Source of the DNA: Fenollaria timonensis
Lineage (GTDB): Bacteria > Bacillota > Clostridia > Tissierellales > Peptoniphilaceae
Assembly (NCBI RefSeq): GCF_001457835.1
Contig: NZ_LN898230.1
Coordinates: 451,600-515,599 of the forward strand
Direction: 5' to 3'
DNA: 64,000 nucleotides
Every line of letters begins with the position of its first letter. The first letter of the stretch is position 1. The position numbers and the translations under genes were made by a program. The notes beneath the pieces are model-generated. The model had not been told where the DNA came from. It saw only the letters and a program-made list of their open reading frames with translations, and did not search any database. Positions 56,908 through 64,000 of the stretch are shown here, piece by piece.

Positions 56908-58152
56908 ATGGAAAGAGCAATTATATATACAATTGAATTTGATTCAAAGACTGATGAGTATCTTGATGAGCTTGAAGCGCTTCTTGAGGCGTGTGACGCT
57001 GAAGCTATAGTCAGAGTGAAGCAAAGTAAGGACGTTTTAAACCCGCGCTACTACATGGGCAAGGGTAAGCTTAATGAGATTAAAACTCTTATCAAAGCGA
57101 ATGACATTGACTTACTTGTTGTTAATGACGAGCTAAGCGGCGTTCAAACAAGAAACTTAGAGGACGAACTCGATATAAAAGTGGTCGACAGGACTAATCT
57201 TATCTTGGACATCTTTGCTCTAAGAGCTGAAACTGTTGAAGCAAAGCTACAAGTGGAGCTTGCTCAGCTATCATATAGACTGCCAAGGCTTGTCGGTATG
57301 AATAACTATCTATCAAGAGAAGGCGGCGGCATCGGCACAAGAGGTCCCGGCGAACAAAAGCTTGAAACTGACAGACGTCACATACAAGAACAAATCGATA
57401 GAATCAAAAATAAATTAAAGGAAGCTCAAAAGTCTAGGGACAATATCTCGAGAAAGAGAAACGAGAGCGATGTGCCATATGTAAGCATCATCGGCTACAC
57501 TAACTGCGGCAAATCTACTATATTAAATAGCATGATTAGGCTTTCTGAGAGCGGTGCGAAGGAAGTTTTGGCTAAGGATATGCTATTTGCCACATTACAA
57601 ACTTTTGTTAGGAAGATAAAATTCTCCACTAGATCAGAATTTATTGCCTCAGACACTGTAGGTTTTGTATCGAATTTGCCAACAAAGCTAGTTGAAGCCT
57701 TTAAAGGCACTTTGGAAGAGCTAAAGTATGCGGATTTGATACTACATGTGGTTGATATATCTGACGAGAACATGGATTTACAGATTGAGACGACACTTGA
57801 ATTAATGAAGTCCTTAGGACTTATGGACAAAAAAGTTTTAAGGGTATATAATAAGGTAGACAAACTTGATGAGCATAGAAGGGCCACTTTAAATGACACA
57901 GATGACATCATCTATATATCAGCAAAAAATGATGAGGACGTTAAAAAGCTTATAGATAAGATAGAGTCAGTACTTAAAGAGGATTACAAAGAAGTCACAA
58001 TGAAAGTGCCTTTCAAGGACAGCGCCCTTGTGGATAGGCTAAAAAAGAGCTATGCAGTAGAAGTTACAAAGTACGACGAAGCTTCAATGTACATAAAAGC
58101 GAAGCTTTCACAAATTGATTACAATAAATATAAAGAATATGTCTGCGAATAA
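56908..58152 (+). CDS. hflX: ribosome-associated GTPase HflX
   Basis: 414 aa. N-terminal HflX domain (VRVKQSKDVLNPRYYMGKGKLNEI), the Gly-rich loop GGGIGTRGPGEQKLETDRR, a coiled segment, and the G domain with GYTNCGKST (G1), SDTVGFVSNLP (G3), NKVDKLD (G4) and ISAKN (G5). It splits stalled ribosomes under stress. RBS GAGGTG is just before the ATG. Its 3' end overlaps the next gene by 14 bases. Confidence 0.96.
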   Translation: MERAIIYTIEFDSKTDEYLDELEALLEACDAEAIVRVKQSKDVLNPRYYMGKGKLNEIKTLIKANDIDLLVVNDELSGVQTRNLEDELDIKVVDRTNLILDIFALRAETVEAKLQVELAQLSYRLPRLVGMNNYLSREGGGIGTRGPGEQKLETDRRHIQEQIDRIKNKLKEAQKSRDNISRKRNESDVPYVSIIGYTNCGKSTILNSMIRLSESGAKEVLAKDMLFATLQTFVRKIKFSTRSEFIASDTVGFVSNLPTKLVEAFKGTLEELKYADLILHVVDISDENMDLQIETTLELMKSLGLMDKKVLRVYNKVDKLDEHRRATLNDTDDIIYISAKNDEDVKKLIDKIESVLKEDYKEVTMKVPFKDSALVDRLKKSYAVEVTKYDEASMYIKAKLSQIDYNKYKEYVCE

Positions 58153-58789
58153 TGAGTACAAATCGGTTCTGGAGCTAGTAAGCGCCGAGGACCTGATTAA
58201 TAAATCAAAGTTCATAGCAAATACAAAGCACGTTACGAGCGAAGATGAGGCCATAGCCTTCATTAACGAGATGAAAGAAAAGTATAAGGACGCGACTCAT
58301 AACGTTAGTGCCTACATTATTAATGGCAGCATACCCATAAAGCGCTACGATGAGGACGGAGAGCCACAAGGCTCATCTGCAAGACCCATACTAGGCGTTA
58401 TGGATGTGGAGGGGCTATCAAACATAGTCTGCGTCGTAACTAGGTACTTTGGCGGGATTAAGCTTGGCGTTGGAGGCCTTGTAAGAGCTTACTCAGGCGC
58501 ATTTAAGAAGAGCATCGAAGGCAAAATTTATGACTACGGCAGATTTCTTAAGTATAGACTGACATTCCCATACGCAGAGTTTGACAAGATTAAGAACCAT
58601 CTATCGCATACGGTTTATGATTTAGATAATTTAGAGTATATGGAAAATATTAGCGCTGACATATATATAAAGGAAGAGGATAGCGAAGAACTTTTAGAAA
58701 CGCTAAAAAATCTTGCCAATCGCGAGCTTGATTATGAGTTTGAAGATGAATATATAAAAGCGCATATTGATAAAAGGATAGTGAAATAA
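58139..58789 (+). CDS. YigZ/IMPACT-family protein
   Basis: 216 aa. N-terminal UPF0029 domain with KSKFIANTKHV, HNVSAYII, RYDEDGEPQGSSARPIL and VVTRYFGGIKLGVGGLVRAYSGA, diagnostic of YigZ/YvyE; C-terminal DUF1949-like part. Related to the eukaryotic translation regulator IMPACT; bacterial role poorly known. ATG at 58139 is inside the hflX 3' end with a weak RBS, so expression is probably by coupling. Confidence 0.93.
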   Translation: MSANNEYKSVLELVSAEDLINKSKFIANTKHVTSEDEAIAFINEMKEKYKDATHNVSAYIINGSIPIKRYDEDGEPQGSSARPILGVMDVEGLSNIVCVVTRYFGGIKLGVGGLVRAYSGAFKKSIEGKIYDYGRFLKYRLTFPYAEFDKIKNHLSHTVYDLDNLEYMENISADIYIKEEDSEELLETLKNLANRELDYEFEDEYIKAHIDKRIVK

Positions 58790-59515
58790 TTGAAAGATTA
58801 TGAAAAAGTAGTCCAAGATATGGTATCTTGGCTAAGAGATAAAAGAGACAAGACTGGCCTAAAAGGAGCGGTTTTCGGGCTTTCGGGCGGCGTTGACTCG
58901 GCAGTTGTCGCGGGCATATCGAAACTTGCCTTTGAGGGTGATCACTTAGGCATAGTGATGCCTATACACTCACTTGATGAAGACGAAGTAGATGCAAAAT
59001 TAGTAGCAGATAAGCTTGGTATTAAGATTAGCAGAGTTGATTTAACTAGTACTTACGATGACTTTGTTAAAAATGCCAAGGCAGAAGAATTTTCAAAGAT
59101 GAGCTTATCCAATGTAAAGCCAAGGCTTAGGATGACAAATCTTTATCTATATGGACAAAATTTATCATACATGGTAGCCGGCTCATCAAACAAGAGCGAG
59201 TACCTAGTCGGTTACTTCACCAAATGGGCAGATAGCGCTTGCGATATATATTTACTTAGAGATTTTTATAAGAGTGAGGTATATGAAATTGCCAAAGTTT
59301 TAGGCGTGCCAGATGAAGTCATAAATAAAAAACCATCGGCAGGGCTATGGAAGGGCCAAAGCGATGAGGACGAGCTAGGCGTTTCATATGATGATATAGA
59401 AAAATATTTCGAGGGCAAGACCATTGCCATAGAAAAAGAAGAAAGAATAAAAAAGCTATATAATTCAACTCAGCACAAGAGAGTGGATATAGATTATTTT
59501 AAAAACATTTATTAG
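58790..59515 (+). CDS. nadE: NH3-dependent NAD+ synthetase
   Basis: 241 aa; amidates nicotinate adenine dinucleotide with ATP. PP-loop GLSGGVDSAVV (about 31-41), RMTNLYLYGQNLSYMVAGSSNKSEY and GYFTKWADSACDI, then KKPSAGLWKGQSDEDELG, all NadE signatures. There is no N-terminal glutaminase domain, so free ammonia or a partner supplies nitrogen. Start is TTG one base after the preceding stop. Confidence 0.95.
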   Translation: MKDYEKVVQDMVSWLRDKRDKTGLKGAVFGLSGGVDSAVVAGISKLAFEGDHLGIVMPIHSLDEDEVDAKLVADKLGIKISRVDLTSTYDDFVKNAKAEEFSKMSLSNVKPRLRMTNLYLYGQNLSYMVAGSSNKSEYLVGYFTKWADSACDIYLLRDFYKSEVYEIAKVLGVPDEVINKKPSAGLWKGQSDEDELGVSYDDIEKYFEGKTIAIEKEERIKKLYNSTQHKRVDIDYFKNIY

Positions 59516-59525
59516 GAGGAATAAA

Positions 59526-60248
59526 ATGTCAGGACATTCAAAATGGAAAACAATAAAAGCTAAAAAAGGTAAAGAAGACCAAAGAAGAGCATCAGTATTT
59601 ACAAAGCTAGCTAGATACATCACGGTAGCGGTTAAGGAAGGTGGATCAAATCCAGAATTTAACCCATCACTTAAGTCAGCTATTGAAAAAGCTAAGGCTG
59701 AGAACATGCCTAACGACAACATCGAGAGAGCTATCAAGAAAGGTGAAGGCGGCGAAGGCGATGCTAATTACGAAAACGTTACTTACGAAGGCTACGGCAT
59801 AGGCGGCGTTGCTGTTATCGTTGAGTGCTTAACAGATAACAGAAACAGAACTGCTTCAGACGTAAGACACGCCTTTGATAAGCACGGCGGAAACTTAGGA
59901 ACAACAGGCTGCGTATCATATCTATTCGATAAAAAAGGCTTTATCGCTATCGAAAACGACGGATCAGTTGATGAAGATACATTAACTATGGACGCAATTG
60001 ATCTAGGAGCAGAAGATTTTAAAGCATATGAAGAAGGTTATGAAATCTACACATCCGTTGAAGACTTTAACCAAGTTGTTGAAGGCTTAAAGGATAGAGG
60101 ATACAAGCTAAGCGACTTCGATATATCAAACATACCTCAAACAACAGTTAAACTTGATGAAGAACAAGCAATTAAGTTTGAAAAGATGGTTGACGACCTT
60201 GAAGAATCAGATGACGTTCAAAGCGTTTCACACAATTTAGAAGATTAA
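59526..60248 (+). CDS. yebC: YebC/TACO1-family protein
   Basis: 240 aa. Begins GHSKWKTIKAKKGKEDQRRASVFTKLAR and continues GGSNPEFNPSLKSAIEKAKAENMPNDNIERAIKKG, the fully conserved family start; three-domain alpha/beta protein. Annotated as a transcription regulator in older work; recent work on relatives supports a ribosome role at proline-rich stretches. RBS AGGAGGA. The next gene starts one base after its stop. Confidence 0.96.
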   Translation: MSGHSKWKTIKAKKGKEDQRRASVFTKLARYITVAVKEGGSNPEFNPSLKSAIEKAKAENMPNDNIERAIKKGEGGEGDANYENVTYEGYGIGGVAVIVECLTDNRNRTASDVRHAFDKHGGNLGTTGCVSYLFDKKGFIAIENDGSVDEDTLTMDAIDLGAEDFKAYEEGYEIYTSVEDFNQVVEGLKDRGYKLSDFDISNIPQTTVKLDEEQAIKFEKMVDDLEESDDVQSVSHNLED

Positions 60249-60249
60249 A

Positions 60250-60924
60250 ATGAAGAATATGAAATTATCAGTTGCTATTATATTGACCTTAAATATAATA
60301 GCACTTATATTATGTCAAGCAATTCAAACAGTTTCTTACGATGAAAATGCTGTATATATGTGCGCCAAACACATGGATAGTTTTGATTACATCGACAGAT
60401 CTGAAGATGAAGTCTTAGTTGCTTCAAAAGTTATAGCAGGCTATCTAAGAGGGCTTAATGGTGATGAGCACCTAAGCCTTATAGGTTTAAATGATAAAGA
60501 GATAAGCCACATGAGAGATGTAAGAGGCATATATAAGACAATAAACACAATAAAGATAGTAGCTGCAATAATAACTTTAATCATCATAATGCTATATGCT
60601 TGGAAGAAAATTAATGTATTTAAGTTTAAAGAGCTAAGAAACACTTTGTTTACAGGATATCTAGTGCCAATATTCTTTGGCATCTTGTATCTAACAGACT
60701 TTCAAGGAGCCTTTGTAAAGTTTCATGAGATCTTCTTCAAAAACGATTTGTGGCAGCTTGATCCAAAGACAGATCTTTTAATAAGATTAATGCCAGAAGA
60801 ATTCTTTGTATCTGGCTTTATAAAAATCTTAGCTTACTACACAATATCGATATTTGTAATTCATATTTGCAGCTTTTATTACGTAGCAAGGTGTAGTAGT
60901 AAAATGAAGAAGAAGGGAGTATAA
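60250..60924 (+). CDS. DUF1461-type integral membrane protein
   Basis: 224 aa with four hydrophobic helices (about 6-24, 100-118, 133-151, 193-213). Between helices three and four it has FVKFHEIFFKNDLWQLDPKTDLLIRLMPEEFF, the motif that defines the DUF1461/TIGR01906 group, whose function is unknown. A longer external loop lies between helices one and two. It sits between yebC and deoC with no obvious shared pathway. Confidence 0.85.
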   Translation: MKNMKLSVAIILTLNIIALILCQAIQTVSYDENAVYMCAKHMDSFDYIDRSEDEVLVASKVIAGYLRGLNGDEHLSLIGLNDKEISHMRDVRGIYKTINTIKIVAAIITLIIIMLYAWKKINVFKFKELRNTLFTGYLVPIFFGILYLTDFQGAFVKFHEIFFKNDLWQLDPKTDLLIRLMPEEFFVSGFIKILAYYTISIFVIHICSFYYVARCSSKMKKKGV

Positions 60925-60933
60925 AATTCATAA

Positions 60934-61581
60934 ATGTTAGGTATAGCTAAATTTATAGATCAAACAAATTTAAAACAGGACGCAAGCGAGTCTGATATTA
61001 TAAAGCTTGTAGAAGAGCAAAGAAAATATAAGTTCAGATCCATATGTATAGCGCCATCATTTTTGCAAGTCGCTCGTAAAAACTTGCAAAATATTTACCT
61101 CACTACAGTGATATCATTTCCTAATGGATATGCATCTACAGAGGCGAAAATATTTGAAGCAAAAGATGCGATTAAAAACGGAGCAAACGATTTAGATATT
61201 GTTTCGAACATCGGAAGAATCAAGATGAGAGACTATGACTATCTAAGTAAAGAGGTAAATGCTCTAAGAGAGATTACTAAGTCACATATATTAAAATTTA
61301 TAATAGAAACTTCCTTCCTTAATAAGGAAGATATATTATATATAACAAAGATATTGGCTGAGAATGGCGTAGATTACGTGAAGACATCAACAGGCTTTAC
61401 GAAGTCCGGAGCAAAATTAGATGACGTAAAATTTATAAAAGAAAATTTCGATGGAAAAATAAAAATAAAAGCCTCAGGAGGTATTTCTGATTACAAAACT
61501 GCATTAGACTTTATCGATGCAGGTGCTGATGTTATCGGTACTTCACGCGGTTTAGAAATTATAAATTATAAAGAAATTTAA
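60934..61581 (+). CDS. deoC: deoxyribose-phosphate aldolase
   Basis: 215 aa class I aldolase that splits 2-deoxyribose 5-phosphate to acetaldehyde and glyceraldehyde 3-phosphate. FIDQTNLKQDAS at the start, VISFPNGYASTEAKIFEAKDAI, then the Schiff-base lysine in DYVKTSTGF and IKASGGISDYKTALDFIDAGADVIGTSRG. In canonical enzymes the start reads IDHTLL; here DQTNL. GGGAG is about 15 bases before the ATG, so initiation may be weak. Confidence 0.92.
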   Translation: MLGIAKFIDQTNLKQDASESDIIKLVEEQRKYKFRSICIAPSFLQVARKNLQNIYLTTVISFPNGYASTEAKIFEAKDAIKNGANDLDIVSNIGRIKMRDYDYLSKEVNALREITKSHILKFIIETSFLNKEDILYITKILAENGVDYVKTSTGFTKSGAKLDDVKFIKENFDGKIKIKASGGISDYKTALDFIDAGADVIGTSRGLEIINYKEI

Positions 61582-61596
61582 TAGTAGATAAATATT

Positions 61597-61607
61597 AATT
61601 GCAAGCT
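61597..61607 (+). terminator. left arm of the deoC terminator, separated by IS30 copy 2
   Basis: AATTGCAAGCT, 15 bases after the deoC stop. Its partner arm AGCTTGCAATT with T6 is at 62909-62923, beyond the IS. Removing the IS and one repeat restores an 11-bp stem with a 23-base-scale loop and a T-run. Confidence 0.75.
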
Positions 61608-61610
61608 CAT

Positions 61611-61623
61611 TTATGAATTTTTA
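61611..61623 (+). repeat. target-site duplication, left of IS30 copy 2
   Basis: TTATGAATTTTTA, identical to 62889-62901. Confidence 0.8.
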
Positions 61624-62888
61624 TATAAATTGCAACAATAAGTTAGCCACCCAGACATCATATAGACTAAATGTATAGTATAGCTTAAAAGTATTTATTT
61701 TTATTAAACTAGATACTTTTAAGCTGTTTTATTTCCTTTATGAACTCTTCTTTTGCAGTTTTGTAATTAAAGATTTTTCTTGGCAAATTATTCATCCACT
61801 CGTTTATTCTGTATATTTTTTCTTTTGATACTTCTTCTATTGATGTGCCTTTTTGTATAAATCTTCGTATTAATTTATGTTGACATTCACTAGTTCCTCT
61901 TTCCCATGATGTATATGGATGACAAAAATATATATCTACATATTCTGCTAATTCTGATAAGCTTGAAAATTCTGAACCATTATCTGATGTTATACTTTTA
62001 AATATTTCTTTGTTTAACTGCGCATTATCTTTTAAGAATTTAAGTCCAATGTCTACTGCATCGGGTGTTTTTCCATGTATTTTTATCAGCTTTTCATATC
62101 TTGTTTTTCTTTCTACTAATGTAAGTAGTACTGGATCTGTCTTTTTCTTTTTACCTATAACTGTATCTATTTCCCAGTGGCCGAATTCTTCTCTTGTTTG
62201 TATTTTATCTGGTCTTTCTTCTATGGATATGCCAAGCTTTTTCTTGTTTTGTCTTGTTCTTCTTGTGCTATTTTTGTTTTTTCTCTTTACTTTTTCTAGT
62301 AGATCTATATTTTTTGTTTTCATTAGTGACTTATTTATCCAGTTGTAGAGGCTTTTTGTTGATGGTATTTCTGATGATGGAAAGAGTCTATTTGCTTTTG
62401 CGTATCCAACACATACATCTGGAGACCATTTATCTTTTAACATTTTATTGTCTGCCCATTTAAGAAATTCGACTATATCTATATATTTTGGTCTTCTTCC
62501 GCAAGAAGATCTATTGTTTATATATACCTCATAATTAGTTAAGGCAAAGTATTTTTCATCGTAGTAAGTATATGTTTTGTTATTACTTTTTATTATTCTC
62601 TTTTGCTTTACTGTGCCTTTCTTTATTGCGTTGTTTATTGTCTGCGGGGCTCTATTTAGCCTTCTTGCTATCTCTCTGTTGCTATGTCCATCTATTTTCC
62701 ATGCCTGTATTAATGACATTTCATGTAGTGATAGATGTGAATTTTTCTTGCGTTCTGTAAATTCTATGGTATAATTTATATGAGTCATGTGTACCTCCGT
62801 ATAGTTGTTTTTTTGTTTGTTACTAATACTATACCATATGTACACATGATTTTTTTATTTGGTGGCTAAGTTAATTATACAATCTTCC
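61624..62888 (-). mobile_element. IS30-family insertion sequence, copy 2
   Basis: 1265 bp, same length as copy 1 and opposite orientation; all stretches I compared match, including the 378-codon frame and the frames on the other strand. TTAGCCACC is at 61643-61651 and GGTGGCTAA at 62861-62869. Confidence 0.88.
61709..62788 (-). CDS. IS30-family transposase, copy 2
   Basis: 359 aa, the same translation as the copy at 35684-36763: helix-turn-helix, DDE core (GHWEIDTV, TSDNGSEF, WERGTSE). Intact, so both copies could be active. Transcription runs toward deoC, against the direction of the neighbouring genes. Confidence 0.93.
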   Translation of the reverse strand: MTHINYTIEFTERKKNSHLSLHEMSLIQAWKIDGHSNREIARRLNRAPQTINNAIKKGTVKQKRIIKSNNKTYTYYDEKYFALTNYEVYINNRSSCGRRPKYIDIVEFLKWADNKMLKDKWSPDVCVGYAKANRLFPSSEIPSTKSLYNWINKSLMKTKNIDLLEKVKRKNKNSTRRTRQNKKKLGISIEERPDKIQTREEFGHWEIDTVIGKKKKTDPVLLTLVERKTRYEKLIKIHGKTPDAVDIGLKFLKDNAQLNKEIFKSITSDNGSEFSSLSELAEYVDIYFCHPYTSWERGTSECQHKLIRRFIQKGTSIEEVSKEKIYRINEWMNNLPRKIFNYKTAKEEFIKEIKQLKSI

Positions 62889-62901
62889 TTATGAATTTTT
62901 A
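62889..62901 (+). repeat. target-site duplication, right of IS30 copy 2
   Basis: TTATGAATTTTTA, identical to 61611-61623. Confidence 0.8.
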
Positions 62902-62908
62902 TAAAAAA

Positions 62909-62923
62909 AGCTTGCAATTTTTT
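62909..62923 (+). terminator. right arm and T-run of the split deoC terminator
   Basis: AGCTTGCAATT plus T's; complements 61597-61607. Part of this arm is also the -35 box of the next promoter. Confidence 0.7.
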
Positions 62924-62940
62924 AAAAAATGTTGTAATAT
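62912..62940 (+). promoter_or_regulatory. promoter of the oligopeptide-binding protein gene
   Basis: TTGCAA (62912-62917), 17-bp spacer, TAATAT (62935-62940). The IS30 insertion lies upstream and leaves it intact. Confidence 0.65.
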
Positions 62941-62992
62941 ATATGTAACATATAGCCGTTATTATATGAAAAAAATTTAAGGGGGAATATTA

Positions 62993-64000
62993 ATGAAACT
63001 TAAAAAGACATTAGTGTTTTTATTAGTACTTTCTATGGTATTATCAGCTTTCGCATTTGCATGCGGTAAGAAGACTGACGAACCAGCAGAAGAACCAGGT
63101 ACTGAAACAGACGCACCAGCTGAAGACGAAAATTCTGAAGATGAAACTCCAGATGACGAAACAGCTGACAAACCAACTGAACCAAGCGGACAATTAATCA
63201 TTGGTTCTACTACTGAAATGAGTGGAGACTTTTCAGGAGTGTGGCAAAACAACGCAACAGATGCTGACGTTAGACGTTTAATCCAAGGTTATGGTACTGT
63301 AGACAAAACTGACGAAGGTGAATACGTAATTGATGATTCTATCGTTAAGAGCTATGAAACTAAAGATAACGAAGACGGATCAAAAACATATACATTCACT
63401 ATAGTAGAAGGACTTAAATATGCTGACGGTAAAGAAATCAATGCTAAAGACTACGTTGCAAGTTACTTGTTATGGGGCTCAAGACTTATTGGACCAGACT
63501 TCTGCGGTGCTAAAAACACTGGTGGTATGGACTTAGTAGGTTATGACGCATTTAGTAAAGGTGAAAAGAAGGAATTTACAGGTGTTCACCTAATTGATGA
63601 TTACACTTTCTCAGCAACTATTAATCCTGAAAAAACACCATATTTCTATGAATTAAACTCTGTATCAGCAGGTCCAGAAGATCTAGAATTTTGGTTAGGT
63701 AAAAAAGTAGACATTAAAGATGACGGCGATGGATGTTACTTTGCAGAAGATATTAATACTGAAGAGTTCAAGAATGCAGTTAAAGCTGCAAGAGACAGAA
63801 AGACTCTTCCTGCAAGCGGTCCATATATGTTAGAAAAATACGACGAAGCACAACAATTAGCAACTATGGTTATCAACCCTAACTTCCAAGGCGATAGAGT
63901 AGGTAGAAAACCATTAATTGAAAAGATTATCTTAAAGAAGATAACTCAAGCAACTCAAATCGACGACTTAAAAACTGGCGGTGTTGACATGATCATGAAC
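62993..64000 (+). CDS. ABC transporter oligopeptide-binding lipoprotein, 5' part
   Basis: 336 codons are visible with no stop; the gene runs off the right edge. Signal with Cys in SAFAFACGKK (about residue 23), so a lipoprotein, then a long acidic/Pro linker (about 26-60), then the SBP_bac_5 fold: QLIIGSTTEMSGDF, VKSYETKDNEDG, YTFTIVEGLKYADGKEINAKDYVASY, a typical OppA-like motif, and LPASGPYMLEKYD. RBS AAGGGGGAA precedes the ATG. Peptide type is unknown. The transporter genes would be expected past the edge. Confidence 0.92.
   Translation, partial: MKLKKTLVFLLVLSMVLSAFAFACGKKTDEPAEEPGTETDAPAEDENSEDETPDDETADKPTEPSGQLIIGSTTEMSGDFSGVWQNNATDADVRRLIQGYGTVDKTDEGEYVIDDSIVKSYETKDNEDGSKTYTFTIVEGLKYADGKEINAKDYVASYLLWGSRLIGPDFCGAKNTGGMDLVGYDAFSKGEKKEFTGVHLIDDYTFSATINPEKTPYFYELNSVSAGPEDLEFWLGKKVDIKDDGDGCYFAEDINTEEFKNAVKAARDRKTLPASGPYMLEKYDEAQQLATMVINPNFQGDRVGRKPLIEKIILKKITQATQIDDLKTGGVDMIMN

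Overview
The window is AT-rich, tightly packed bacterial chromosome from a low-G+C Gram-positive anaerobe of the Clostridia/Tissierellia type. This is inferred from content, not from any search: a K+-type membrane pyrophosphatase, the transamidosome genes gatCAB, HrcA/CIRCE control of dnaK, the clostridial six-cysteine peptide (SCIFF) with its radical SAM maturase beside secDF, Gram-positive RBSs (AGGAGG, GGTGAT) and frequent TTG starts. No rRNA, tRNA, CRISPR or prophage was recognised. Nearly all genes are on the + strand; two minus-strand blocks (27.2-29.4 kb and 51-57 kb) and two IS30 copies plus one IS1182 element break this pattern.

Layout. 0-3 kb: end of a glycolytic operon (tpiA 3' end, gpmI, eno). 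3.2-5.4 kb: secG and hppA. 5.5-19.2 kb: a long run of eleven closely spaced genes (alpha/beta hydrolase, membrane-anchored Mur ligase, ddl, rnr, smpB, a DtxR-type regulator, pcrA, ligA, gatC, gatA, gatB) closed by a terminator. 19.3-22.4 kb: an accessory block with a BlaI-like repressor, an M56 membrane protease, a secreted SH3-like protein and a lipoprotein, headed by a consensus promoter and a 12-bp dyad operator. 22.7-27.2 kb: cell-wall amidase, an RdgB-HD fusion and a leucyl aminopeptidase. 27.2-29.4 kb (minus): FemAB-type transferase plus ATP-grasp ligase, probably for the peptidoglycan cross-bridge. 29.5-31.2 kb: accessory pair of a secreted repeat protein and a MacB-like membrane protein, preceded by a poly-G tract and a 31-codon ORF.

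31.3-35.4 kb: lepB, lepA, hemW and an HD hydrolase. 35.5-37.0 kb: IS30 copy 1, which splits a small minus-strand membrane-protein gene. 37.3-45.4 kb: hrcA-grpE-dnaK under CIRCE, then dnaJ-prmA-rsmE-mtaB-HIT. 45.4-49.9 kb: rpsU-yqeY, then scfA-scfB-secD-secF. 50.0-50.9 kb: folD. 51.0-52.0 kb (minus): a second secreted/membrane-anchored protein pair. 52.2-53.8 kb: an IS1182 element inserted in the terminator of a class A penicillin-binding protein gene (53.8-56.8 kb, minus). 56.9-61.6 kb: hflX, yigZ, nadE, yebC, a DUF1461 membrane protein and deoC. 61.6-62.9 kb: IS30 copy 2, inserted in the loop of the deoC terminator. 63.0 kb to the edge: 5' part of an oligopeptide-binding lipoprotein gene.

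The most notable observations are the RdgB-HD fusion; the BlaI/M56 module without a beta-lactam sensor domain; two secreted-plus-membrane-protein pairs that both have a strong RBS and a short ORF in front; the FemAB/ATP-grasp pair; and the behaviour of the insertion sequences. Both IS30 copies are flanked by 10-13 bp direct repeats, longer than usual for that family, and one element of each IS family sits in an intrinsic terminator.
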